Assembly (NCBI RefSeq): GCF_900143645.1
Contig: NZ_FRFD01000021.1
Coordinates: 1-8,700, forward strand
DNA: 8,700 nucleotides
Direction: 5' to 3'
Source of the DNA: Anaerocolumna xylanovorans DSM 12503
Lineage (GTDB): Bacteria; Bacillota; Clostridia; Lachnospirales; Lachnospiraceae
The notes under the pieces are model-generated. The model saw only the letters and a list, made by a program, of their open reading frames with translations, searched no databases and was not told where the DNA came from. The position numbers were made by a program, and so were the translations under genes. The stretch's first letter is position 1; every line of letters starts with the position of its first letter. Below are positions 1 to 6,616 of the stretch, piece after piece.

Positions 1-322
<322 letters not shown>

Positions 323-372
323 TTAAAATGGTTCTTTTGGATGGTTTAATGTGTTAGTGATTGTCAAGTATT

Positions 373-446
373 GGCCTAGTGGCTCAGTTGGTTAGAGCGC
401 CGCCCTGTCACGGCGGAGGTCGAGGGTTCGAGTCCCTTCTGGGTCG
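373..446 (+). tRNA. tRNA-Asp (anticodon GTC)
   Basis: A complete cloverleaf is visible. The acceptor stem 373-379 pairs with 439-445, including two G-U wobbles. The anticodon stem CCGCC/GGCGG encloses loop CTGTCAC, with anticodon GTC at 407-409. The T-arm has the GTTCGAGTC signature. The discriminator base is G446, as expected for aspartate identity. No CCA is encoded, because TTTA follows. It is the first of seven tRNAs in the rRNA operon. Confidence 0.97.
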
Positions 447-460
447 TTTAGTTAGAATAT

Positions 461-533
461 GGGATCTTAGCTCAGCTGGGAGAGCATCTGCCTTACAAGC
501 AGAGGGTCATAGGTTCGAGCCCTATAGGTCCCA
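461..533 (+). tRNA. tRNA-Val (anticodon TAC)
   Basis: A 73-nt cloverleaf. The acceptor GGGATCT (461-467) pairs with AGGTCCC (526-532), and the discriminator is A533. The anticodon stem TCTGC/GCAGA encloses loop CTTACAA, with anticodon TAC at 494-496, which reads GUN valine codons. The T-loop TTCGAGC is normal. The 3' CCA is not encoded. It starts 14 nt after tRNA-Asp and is presumably co-transcribed with it. Confidence 0.97.
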
Positions 534-556
534 TCTACCTAAAATAAGCAGTTTCC

Positions 557-629
<73 letters not shown>

Positions 630-660
630 TGAGTGTGAAAACACTTTTAAAAAAAAATAT

Positions 661-742
661 GGATGGGTTCCCGAGTGGCCAAAGGGGGCAGACTGTAAAT
701 CTGTTAGCGACGCTTTCGAAGGTTCGAATCCTTCTCCATCCA
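661..742 (+). tRNA. tRNA-Tyr (anticodon GTA)
   Basis: An 82-nt class II tRNA with the long variable arm expected of bacterial tRNA-Tyr (about 705-719). The acceptor GGATGGG (661-667) pairs with TCCATCC (735-741), the last pair being a wobble, and the discriminator is A742. The anticodon loop CTGTAAA carries GTA at 695-697. The T-loop GTTCGAATC is normal. CCA is not encoded. The preceding spacer carries an A-run (about 648-656). Confidence 0.96.
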
Positions 743-772
743 TTTGTTTTATAAAAAACAACAAAATAATAG

Positions 773-846
773 CGCGGGGTGGAGCAGTCTGGAAGCTCGT
801 CGGGCTCATAACCCGAAGGTCATAGGTTCAAATCCTGTCCCCGCAA
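773..846 (+). tRNA. Initiator tRNA-fMet (anticodon CAT)
   Basis: A 74-nt tRNA with CAT at 807-809. Two initiator hallmarks separate it from elongator Met and from Ile2. The first acceptor position is an unpaired C773 opposite A845 (the C1xA72 mismatch needed for formylation). The anticodon stem carries three consecutive G-C pairs, GGG 802-804 with CCC 812-814, which direct the tRNA to the ribosomal P site. The discriminator is A846. No CCA is encoded. Confidence 0.96.
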
Positions 847-898
847 TTCGAAAATCCTGGTGGTTTTCAAATTTTATTGAGTCAATGAAGTTGGCCTT

Positions 899-971
<73 letters not shown>

Positions 972-1006
972 TTTTTTATTGGGTAAAATTATATACCAAT
1001 AAATTT

Positions 1007-1079
1007 GGGATATTAGCTCAGCTGGTAGAGCACTTGACTTTTAATCAAGGTGTCCCGGGTTCGAATCCCGGATGTCTCA
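1007..1079 (+). tRNA. tRNA-Lys (anticodon TTT)
   Basis: A 73-nt cloverleaf. The acceptor GGGATAT (1007-1013) pairs with ATGTCTC (1072-1078), with two wobbles, and the discriminator is A1079. The anticodon stem CTTGA/TCAAG encloses loop CTTTTAA, with anticodon TTT at 1040-1042. No CCA is encoded. It is the last tRNA of the cluster and sits 37 nt before the long terminator hairpin. Confidence 0.97.
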
Positions 1080-1116
1080 TAGAATATGACGTTGTAAAAG
1101 TAAATGGTAGATGAAG

Positions 1117-1212
1117 CTCCATGACTTTTTGTAATACACTATCTGATTGATAAACTGCAGGTATATTCTGGAGTGGGTGTGTATAAAAGAGTCATGGAGT
1201 TTTTCTTTCTTT
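1117..1212 (+). terminator. Long-hairpin terminator of the rRNA/tRNA operon
   Basis: CTCCATGAC (1117-1125) is the exact reverse complement of GTCATGGAG (1191-1199). Pairing continues inward to 1130/1186 with one wobble, giving a 14-bp stem. After a small internal loop, six more pairs form (1134-1139 with 1179-1184). A T-rich tract, TTTTTCTTTCTTT, follows at 1200-1212. The shape is that of an intrinsic terminator, but the apical loop of about 39 nt is unusually large. The position after the last tRNA fits the end of the stable-RNA operon. Confidence 0.8.
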
Positions 1213-1276
1213 AGTTAACTCCGTATGGAATTTACTTCTTTCCCGGAAAGTTTATATGAAGTACGGCCTTATGACC
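1213..1276. other. Spacer between the terminator and the transaldolase promoter
   Basis: No gene, tRNA or convincing secondary structure is visible here. A 5-bp inverted repeat, CCGTA (1221-1225) with TACGG (1262-1266), is present. It is too short and too far apart to call an operator with any confidence. Confidence 0.5.
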
Positions 1277-1305
1277 TTGCAATATAGAATATCTTATAGT
1301 ATATT
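1277..1305 (+). promoter_or_regulatory. Predicted sigma-A promoter of the transaldolase-transketolase operon
   Basis: The -35 box TTGCAA (1277-1282) is separated by exactly 17 bp from the -10 box TATATT (1300-1305). This predicts a start near 1312 and a leader of about 70 nt before the transaldolase start. It is a match to consensus only; no start site is known. Another -10-like stretch, ATAATATAAC (1331-1340), has no well-spaced -35 partner. Confidence 0.55.
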
Positions 1306-1381
1306 GTGTATGTAACAGGCATAAGCGCGGATAATATAACTTATTAGAATAATTAAAATGCTATATACGGAGGAGAAGTTT

Positions 1382-2035
1382 ATGAAATTTTTTATTGACA
1401 CAGCGAATGTAGAAGATATTAAAAAGGCAAATGAAATGGGCGTTATTTGTGGAGTAACTACAAACCCTTCTTTAATTGCCAAGGAGGGAAGAGACTTTGC
1501 AGAAGTAATTAAAGAAATTGCTTCTATTGTGGATGGACCTATTAGTGGAGAAGTAAAAGCTACAACTGTTGATTCCAAGGAGATGATAGCAGAAGGAAGA
1601 GAGATAGCCAACATACATCCCAATATGATAGTAAAAATACCTATGACAGCGGAAGGATTAAAAGCCACCAGGGTGCTGTCTTCCGAAGGAATAAAGACGA
1701 ATGTTACACTTATTTTCACGGCTAACCAGGCATTATTAGCTGCAAGGGCAGGGGCAACCTATGTTTCTCCTTTTCTTGGAAGACTGGACGATATATCAAC
1801 ATCCGGAGTTGATTTAGTAAGAACAATTGCAGAGATTTTTCAGATTCACAATATAAGTACAGAGATTATTGCCGCCAGTGTACGTAATCCTATTCATATT
1901 ACTGATTGTGCTTTAGCAGGTGCTGATATTGCTACAGTACCTTTAAATGTTATAGAGCAATGCATAAAGCATCCATTAACGGATCAGGGAATTGAAAAAT
2001 TCCAAAAAGACTATAGAGCGGTATTTGGAGAATAA
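1382..2035 (+). CDS. tal: Transaldolase, TalC/small-subunit type
   Basis: This cytoplasmic enzyme moves a dihydroxyacetone unit between sedoheptulose 7-phosphate and glyceraldehyde 3-phosphate in the non-oxidative pentose phosphate pathway. The 217-residue length fits the short TalC/fructose-6-phosphate aldolase family (about 215 aa) rather than the 310-aa TalB type. Visible active-site landmarks are Asp6 (FIDTAN), the TTNPS loop at 26-30, Glu57 (SGEV), the Schiff-base Lys85 in VKIPMT, Thr109 (NVTLIF) and YVSPFLGR at 127-134. Glu57 and Phe131 are the residues typical of true transaldolases, whereas E. coli fructose-6-phosphate aldolase has Gln and Tyr there. The ATG at 1382 was chosen because GGAGGAG (1369-1375) lies 6 nt upstream and the protein then begins MKFFIDTAN, as in the family. 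An in-frame ATG at 1358 lies before that ribosome site and is rejected. Transketolase follows after 20 nt. Confidence 0.95.
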   Translation: MKFFIDTANVEDIKKANEMGVICGVTTNPSLIAKEGRDFAEVIKEIASIVDGPISGEVKATTVDSKEMIAEGREIANIHPNMIVKIPMTAEGLKATRVLSSEGIKTNVTLIFTANQALLAARAGATYVSPFLGRLDDISTSGVDLVRTIAEIFQIHNISTEIIAASVRNPIHITDCALAGADIATVPLNVIEQCIKHPLTDQGIEKFQKDYRAVFGE

Positions 2036-2055
2036 GCAGGACTTAGGAGGAAAAG

Positions 2056-4041
2056 ATGAGTAATATTGAGACACTATCAGTTAATTCGTTACGTGTATTA
2101 GCTGCAGATGCAGTACAGAAAGCAAACTCGGGACATCCGGGGCTTCCGTTGGGAGCAGCAGCTATGGCTTATGAATTATGGGCAAACCATATGAATCACA
2201 ATCCCAAGAATCCCAAATGGTCAAACAGAGACAGGTTTATACTATCAGGCGGTCATGGTTCTGCTTTATTATATTCCTTGCTTCACCTGTTTGGCTATGG
2301 CAACCTTTCTATCAATGACCTTGCCTCTTTCAGACAGCTTGACTCATTGACACCCGGACATCCGGAGTATGGGCATACAGTTGGTGTAGAGGCTACCACA
2401 GGACCTCTTGGTGCAGGTATGGCAATGGCAGTTGGTATGGCAATGGCAGAAGCCCATCTGGCGGCTAAGTTTAATAAAGAAGGATATCCGGTAGTGGATC
2501 ATTATACCTTTGTGTTAGGCGGTGACGGCTGCATGATGGAGGGTATTTCCTATGAGTCTATGTCATTAGCAGGAACTTTAGGACTTGGCAAATTGATTGT
2601 ATTATATGATTCCAATAAGATATCCATCGAGGGTAATACGGATATTGCCTTTAGAGAAGACGTGGCAAAGCGTTTTGAAGCGTTCGGATTCCAGACACTG
2701 GTTGTAGAGGATGGAAATAATCTGGAGGAAATCGGTGCAGCAATCAAGGCTGCAAAAGCTGATACCACAAGACCTACTTTAATTACAGTGAAGACAAAGA
2801 TTGGATACGGTTCACCAAGAGAAGGTATGGCAAGTGCCCACGGCGAACCTCTCGGTGCAGATAATATAAAGGCGTTAAGGGAGAAGCTGGGCTTCCCTGT
2901 TGATAAGGATTTTTATGTGCCTGAAGAAGTATACAGCCATATAAACGAGCTTAATAAAAAGGGTGAAAAAGCAGAAGCAGAATGGTCACAGATGTTTGAC
3001 CAGTATGAAAAAGCTTATCCGGAGATGAAAGAACTTTGGGATAAATGTCAGGATGAAAATATTGCTGCGGACCTTCTTACGGATGAAGAGTTTTGGGCAT
3101 ATCCTGACAAGGCAGATGCTACGAGAAATCTTTCCGGTATGGTAATTAACCGTATTAAGGATTTGGTTCCGGGCTTTATTGGAGGATCAGCAGATCTTTC
3201 ACCTTCTACAAAGACATATATGAAGGATGAGGGTGATTTTTCAAAAGAGAACTATGAGGGACGCAATCTGCATTTTGGTGTAAGAGAACTTGCTATGGCA
3301 GGTATCGGCAATGGATTGACACTTCATGGCGGATTAAGGGCTTTTGTATCTACATTTTTTGTATTTAGCGATTATGTTAAGCCTATGGCAAGGCTTTCTT
3401 CTATTATGGGTCTTCCATTAACTTTTGTTTTAACTCACGATAGTATCGGTGTAGGAGAAGACGGCCCTACCCATGAACCTGTAGAACAGCTTGCCATGTT
3501 GCGTGCTATGCCGAATTTTACAGTATTCAGACCTGCTGATGCAACAGAGACGATAGCCGGCTGGTATTATGCGGTTACTTCAAAGAAAACACCTACAGCA
3601 CTTGTTTTAACCCGTCAGAACCTGCCGCAGTATGCCGGTTCCAGTAAAGAGGCTCTAAAGGGTGGCTATATTATCGCACCTTCTGAAAAGGAAGTGCCGG
3701 ATGCAATTATTGTAGCAAGCGGCTCCGAGGTTGAAATTAGTGTAAAGGCGAAAGAAGAGCTTAAAAAAGAAGGAATAGATGTAAGAGTTGTCAGTATGCC
3801 TTCCATGGAGCTTTTTGATTCCCAGAGTGAGGAATATAAAGAAAGTATCCTTCCTAAAAAAGTAAGAGCAAGAGTGGCAGTAGAAGCGGCAATTGATTTT
3901 GGCTGGAGCAAGTATGTGGGACTTGACGGAACCACAGTTACCATGAAGAGCTTTGGTGCTTCTGCTCCTGCAGGGGAATTGTTTAAGAAGTTTGGCTTCA
4001 CTGCAGAAAATGTAGTTGCCGCAGTAAAGTCAGTACTATAA
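2056..4041 (+). CDS. tkt: Transketolase
   Basis: This thiamine diphosphate enzyme transfers two-carbon ketol units between sugar phosphates and is the partner of the transaldolase just upstream. The 661-residue length is that of a complete single-chain bacterial transketolase, not the split N/C form. In order: His27 in SGHPG; His67 (SGGHGS); the thiamine diphosphate/metal motif GGDGCMMEG at 155-163, ending at Asn187; His262 and the SPREG-MASAHGEP segment at 253-265; the pyrimidine-domain SADLSPS at 378-384; catalytic Glu411 in FGVREL; the aromatic pocket near FVSTFFVFSDY (430-440); HDSIGVGEDGPTH at 461-473; and RQN at 520-522 for phosphate binding. The C-terminal domain follows from about 545. 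The start ATG has AGGAGG (2045-2050) 5 nt upstream. It probably shares its promoter with the transaldolase gene, because the 20-nt gap holds only the ribosome site. A strong terminator ends the unit. Confidence 0.97.
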   Translation: MSNIETLSVNSLRVLAADAVQKANSGHPGLPLGAAAMAYELWANHMNHNPKNPKWSNRDRFILSGGHGSALLYSLLHLFGYGNLSINDLASFRQLDSLTPGHPEYGHTVGVEATTGPLGAGMAMAVGMAMAEAHLAAKFNKEGYPVVDHYTFVLGGDGCMMEGISYESMSLAGTLGLGKLIVLYDSNKISIEGNTDIAFREDVAKRFEAFGFQTLVVEDGNNLEEIGAAIKAAKADTTRPTLITVKTKIGYGSPREGMASAHGEPLGADNIKALREKLGFPVDKDFYVPEEVYSHINELNKKGEKAEAEWSQMFDQYEKAYPEMKELWDKCQDENIAADLLTDEEFWAYPDKADATRNLSGMVINRIKDLVPGFIGGSADLSPSTKTYMKDEGDFSKENYEGRNLHFGVRELAMAGIGNGLTLHGGLRAFVSTFFVFSDYVKPMARLSSIMGLPLTFVLTHDSIGVGEDGPTHEPVEQLAMLRAMPNFTVFRPADATETIAGWYYAVTSKKTPTALVLTRQNLPQYAGSSKEALKGGYIIAPSEKEVPDAIIVASGSEVEISVKAKEELKKEGIDVRVVSMPSMELFDSQSEEYKESILPKKVRARVAVEAAIDFGWSKYVGLDGTTVTMKSFGASAPAGELFKKFGFTAENVVAAVKSVL

Positions 4042-4079
4042 AGAAACAGAGAAATAGATTTCTTTTAAAATGAATAAGG

Positions 4080-4133
4080 TGTGAGTGTCAGGAGCAGTAT
4101 ATGGTTTACTGCTTTTGATGCTCACATTTTTTT
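4080..4133 (+). terminator. Strong intrinsic terminator after transketolase
   Basis: An uninterrupted stem of about 20 bp forms between 4080-4099 and 4107-4126, with a 7-nt loop, TATGGTT (4100-4106). Four positions are G-U wobbles in the + strand RNA. Seven consecutive T follow (4127-4133). Because the G-U pairs become A-C mismatches on the opposite strand, the element is oriented to stop + strand transcription. It lies 38 nt after the transketolase stop. Confidence 0.93.
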
Positions 4134-4174
4134 GCTTCCTGGGGTAATTCTAATAGAATTTTAATGTTAAGATA

Positions 4175-4203
4175 TTGCAATTATTTATACTAACAGATAG
4201 AAT
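4175..4203 (+). promoter_or_regulatory. Predicted promoter of the two-component operon
   Basis: The -35 box TTGCAA (4175-4180), a 17-bp spacer and the -10 box TAGAAT (4198-4203) predict a start near 4210 and a leader of about 105 nt. The -35 hexamer and spacing are identical to those of the transaldolase promoter. This is a consensus match only. Confidence 0.6.
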
Positions 4204-4212
4204 GAGGATAAC

Positions 4213-4272
4213 GTGAAAATTAAAAACATTTTCACTTTCTATTTGAGCAGTGCCGCAAACAGGCTTGCGGTA
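4213..4272 (+). promoter_or_regulatory. Two small inverted repeats in the response-regulator leader
   Basis: GTGAAAAT (4213-4220) and ATTTTCAC (4228-4235) form a perfect 8-bp inverted repeat around a 7-nt spacer, immediately after the predicted transcription start. A second repeat pairs 4251-4258 with 4265-4272, with core CCGCAA/TTGCGG, one wobble and a 6-nt loop. Either could be an operator, for instance for self-regulation by the response regulator, or an RNA hairpin in the leader. The first is followed by only a short T-containing stretch, so it is a weak terminator at best. No known riboswitch class was recognised. Confidence 0.45.
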
Positions 4273-4314
4273 TGCATGGGGAATTAGTTGTAAGATTAAA
4301 ACAGGAGGGGTCAT

Positions 4315-4998
4315 ATGCCTAAGATATTAATCGTAGAAGATGAAAGTAAGATAGCCCGGTTTGTTGAGCTTGAGTTAAAATATGAGGGTTATGAGGTAGA
4401 TATAGCACCTGATGGCAGGTCGGGACTGGAGAAGGCTTTGCAAAAGGATGTTAATCTGGTGCTCTTGGATGTTATGCTGCCCGGTATCAGTGGGATAGAG
4501 GTATGCAGGAGAATACGTATGGAATCCGATGTGCCTGTTATAATGTTAACAGCGAAGGATGATGTTACTGATAAAGTGGCAGGACTTGATATCGGTGCGG
4601 ATGACTATATGACGAAGCCTTTTGCAATTGAGGAGCTTCTTGCAAGGATACGTGTGGCTTTAAACCGTCATACAAAGCAGGTACAGCCGAAACAGGATAT
4701 CCTCATGATTGGGAAGCTGAAACTGAATCTGTCAGGACACAGCGCTTTTTACGGGGAGGAAGAACTGGTGCTGACAAAGAAGGAATATGAGCTGTTAGAA
4801 TATCTTATGCGTAATAAGAATATAGCAATTACGAGAGAACAGCTCCTGAATAATGTATGGGATTATGAGTATCTGGGAGATACCAATGTAGTGGATGTGT
4901 ATATCCGGTATTTGAGGCAGAAGATAGATGATAAGTATGGAATACGCCTGATTAATACGGTGAGAGGAGTTGGTTATATTATTAAAGATGAAGGATAA
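4315..4998 (+). CDS. OmpR/PhoB-family response regulator
   Basis: This is a 227-residue DNA-binding transcription factor activated by phosphorylation. The receiver domain (about 1-118) has the acidic pair Glu8-Asp9, the phosphoacceptor Asp52 in LLDVMLPG, Thr79 (MLTA) and Lys101 (KPF), so every catalytic position is present. The winged-helix output domain (about 130-225) shows LTKKEYELLEYL, the recognition-helix segment VVDVYIRYLRQKID (192-205) and the wing motif VRGVGY (216-221), placing it in the OmpR/PhoB class. The start ATG is preceded by AGGAGGGG (4303-4310) with 4 nt spacing. The 3' end overlaps the kinase gene, so the two are co-transcribed and probably translationally coupled. Its regulon cannot be inferred. 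The leader repeats upstream are one candidate binding region. Confidence 0.95.
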   Translation: MPKILIVEDESKIARFVELELKYEGYEVDIAPDGRSGLEKALQKDVNLVLLDVMLPGISGIEVCRRIRMESDVPVIMLTAKDDVTDKVAGLDIGADDYMTKPFAIEELLARIRVALNRHTKQVQPKQDILMIGKLKLNLSGHSAFYGEEELVLTKKEYELLEYLMRNKNIAITREQLLNNVWDYEYLGDTNVVDVYIRYLRQKIDDKYGIRLINTVRGVGYIIKDEG

Positions 4999-6430
4999 TT
5001 TAAAAGAATCTATAAGGCAGCTGCTTATTAGAATTATTCTTCCTTTCCGAAAAAAAAGGGAGAAATGGCTTGGTAATTTCCGCTTTTCCATTGCATTCCG
5101 TATATCTCTTCATTATCTTAAGCTTCTTATCATTAACGGTATATTGTTTCTTGGGTGCTTTTCTCTGCTTTTTTTGTGGAGTGAGAAGCAAAGGCTTCAT
5201 GACAGGGCGGAGGTTATCCTTAGTGAGGTAGAAAAAGAAGGTTTTCCGGAAGGAAACGGAAATAATGACAGTACCTATGACCTCTTAGGTATCCACTATA
5301 AAGCAATTGATGAACAGGATAAAAGGATTCTTTTTAATAACTTAAGAGAAGAGTCCGACAAAGAAAAAAGGATGTTTAATGCGGTATATGTCAGAGGCTG
5401 GATGGAAAAAGGGCCTTTTACCATATGGATAGAGGAAGAAAAAAATATTAAGGTACAGAACAGTCAGGTAAGTGTTCTCTTACAATATGACATGAGTACC
5501 AGTCTGAAAGAGTTGAATGGACTGCTGCTATGGATGTGTCTTTTCTATTTACTGTTTATGTATATTATCACTCATTTTGGCAAGAAAAGTGATATAAAGC
5601 TGTTAGAGCCGATTAATGAAATGTCAGAGACAGCCAACCGACTGACGGTGAATAATCTGAACAGCAGGCGGCTTAATGTAGAGGGGACGAAGAATGAATT
5701 AAAGGACTTGGCTGCGGTGGTTAACAATATGTTAGACAGGCTGGAGATTTCTTATGAAAGCCAGAAGCAATTTGTATCCGATGCTTCCCATGAACTTCGT
5801 ACTCCTATTGCTGTTATTCAGGGCTATGCCAACCTGTTAAACCGGTGGGGCACCGGCAATGAAGAGGTAATGCTAGAATCCATCGAGGCGATTAATAACG
5901 AAGCAAAATTTATGCAGGACCTGGTAGAAAAACTGCTGTTTCTTTCAAGGCATGATAAGAAAACCTTAAAGCTTGATAAGAGTAGATTTAATATGTGCCA
6001 GGTAGTAGAAGATATGGTGAAGGAAACAAAGCTTGTGGTCAAAGACCGGAATATTGAAGCGCCTGTACTACAGGATATTGAAGTATATGGGGATAAGCAG
6101 GCTTTAAAACAAGCCATCAGAATATTCATTGATAATGCAGTAAAGTATACCAATGAAGGGGATACAATAACGATTACCTGTGAAGACGATGCAGGAGACT
6201 GCGTAATAGAGGTAAAAGATACTGGAATCGGTATGACAAGAAAGGATGTAGATAATATCTTTGAACGTTTTTACCGCTCTGATCAGGTAAGAAATGCAAA
6301 GATAGGCGGGCATGGACTTGGACTGTCTATTGCGAAGCTTATTGTACTGGGTCATACAGGTAAAATAAAGGTTCGCTCCCAGCTCACAAAGGGGACAACT
6401 TTTACTATAACACTTCCCAAGAGATTTTAG
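4988..6430 (+). CDS. Membrane sensor histidine kinase
   Basis: A 480-residue cognate kinase of the response regulator. A basic N-terminal cytoplasmic stretch (about 1-44) precedes TM1 (about 45-64, LLIINGILFLGCFSLLFLW). An extracytoplasmic sensor of about 112 residues follows, then TM2 (about 177-196) and a HAMP-like linker (199-252). The phosphoacceptor helix carries SHELRTP with His268. The ATPase domain has the N box IDNAVKYT (381-388), G1 DTGIGM (411-416), the F box FERFYR (425-430) and G2 GGHGLGLSIA (440-449), so the kinase appears fully active. The start is uncertain. ATG 4988 overlaps the regulator by 11 nt, but the only purine-rich site (AGAGGAG, 4963-4969) lies 18 nt upstream. An alternative TTG at 4970 directly abuts that site. 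Coupling to regulator translation is the likeliest explanation. The sensor region resembles no ligand-binding domain I can name. Confidence 0.93.
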   Translation: MKDNLKESIRQLLIRIILPFRKKREKWLGNFRFSIAFRISLHYLKLLIINGILFLGCFSLLFLWSEKQRLHDRAEVILSEVEKEGFPEGNGNNDSTYDLLGIHYKAIDEQDKRILFNNLREESDKEKRMFNAVYVRGWMEKGPFTIWIEEEKNIKVQNSQVSVLLQYDMSTSLKELNGLLLWMCLFYLLFMYIITHFGKKSDIKLLEPINEMSETANRLTVNNLNSRRLNVEGTKNELKDLAAVVNNMLDRLEISYESQKQFVSDASHELRTPIAVIQGYANLLNRWGTGNEEVMLESIEAINNEAKFMQDLVEKLLFLSRHDKKTLKLDKSRFNMCQVVEDMVKETKLVVKDRNIEAPVLQDIEVYGDKQALKQAIRIFIDNAVKYTNEGDTITITCEDDAGDCVIEVKDTGIGMTRKDVDNIFERFYRSDQVRNAKIGGHGLGLSIAKLIVLGHTGKIKVRSQLTKGTTFTITLPKRF

Positions 6431-6478
6431 AAAAGTTTATGTCAATGGTTAATTCAAAAAAACAGTCTTAATAAAAAG

Positions 6479-6515
6479 GGCAACTATATTTTAACAAAAT
6501 ATTTGTTGCCTGTTT
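6479..6515 (+). terminator. Terminator-like hairpin after the histidine kinase
   Basis: GGCAAC (6479-6484) pairs with GTTGCC (6505-6510). An inner AT stem pairs ATATTTT (6486-6492) with AAAATAT (6496-6502) around a 3-nt loop, with a small internal bulge between the two stems. A run of A precedes the hairpin, and a weak T-containing tail (TGTTTATT) follows. The poor tail suggests partial termination. The right arm also carries the predicted -35 box of the next gene. Confidence 0.6.
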
Positions 6516-6531
6516 ATTGATATTTTATACT
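6503..6531 (+). promoter_or_regulatory. Predicted promoter of the SPFH/TM2 gene pair
   Basis: The -35-like TTGTTG (6503-6508), a 17-bp spacer and the -10 box TATACT (6526-6531) predict a start near 6538. The -35 lies inside the terminator stem. The predicted start falls almost on the upstream in-frame ATG at 6536, which argues that translation begins further downstream at 6617. Confidence 0.5.
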
Positions 6532-6616
6532 TTTTATGATAAAATTTAATAAAATGTATTATAATACCAAATTTAAAAATTATACAAAAGACTGCCAATG
6601 GAAGGAAACAGATGTT

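Noticed and set aside
323..372. Possible 5S rRNA between 23S and tRNA-Asp
   Set aside because: Only 50 nt are available, far short of the ~115-nt 5S gene, and no 5S motifs are visible.
1294..1719. A 141-codon minus-strand frame opposite the transaldolase start
   Set aside because: It overlaps a confidently identified conserved gene, has no plausible ribosome site, and looks like the hydrophobic shadow of the sense frame.
3666..4001. Minus-strand frame inside transketolase
   Set aside because: It is a shadow of the transketolase C-terminal domain, with low-complexity Ser/Leu content and no independent signals.
6536..6616. Extended N-terminus of the SPFH protein from ATG 6536
   Set aside because: The predicted transcription start is near 6538, so this ATG would barely be in the transcript. 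The added residues are AT-codon-rich and unlike the family, and AAGGA supports the ATG at 6617.
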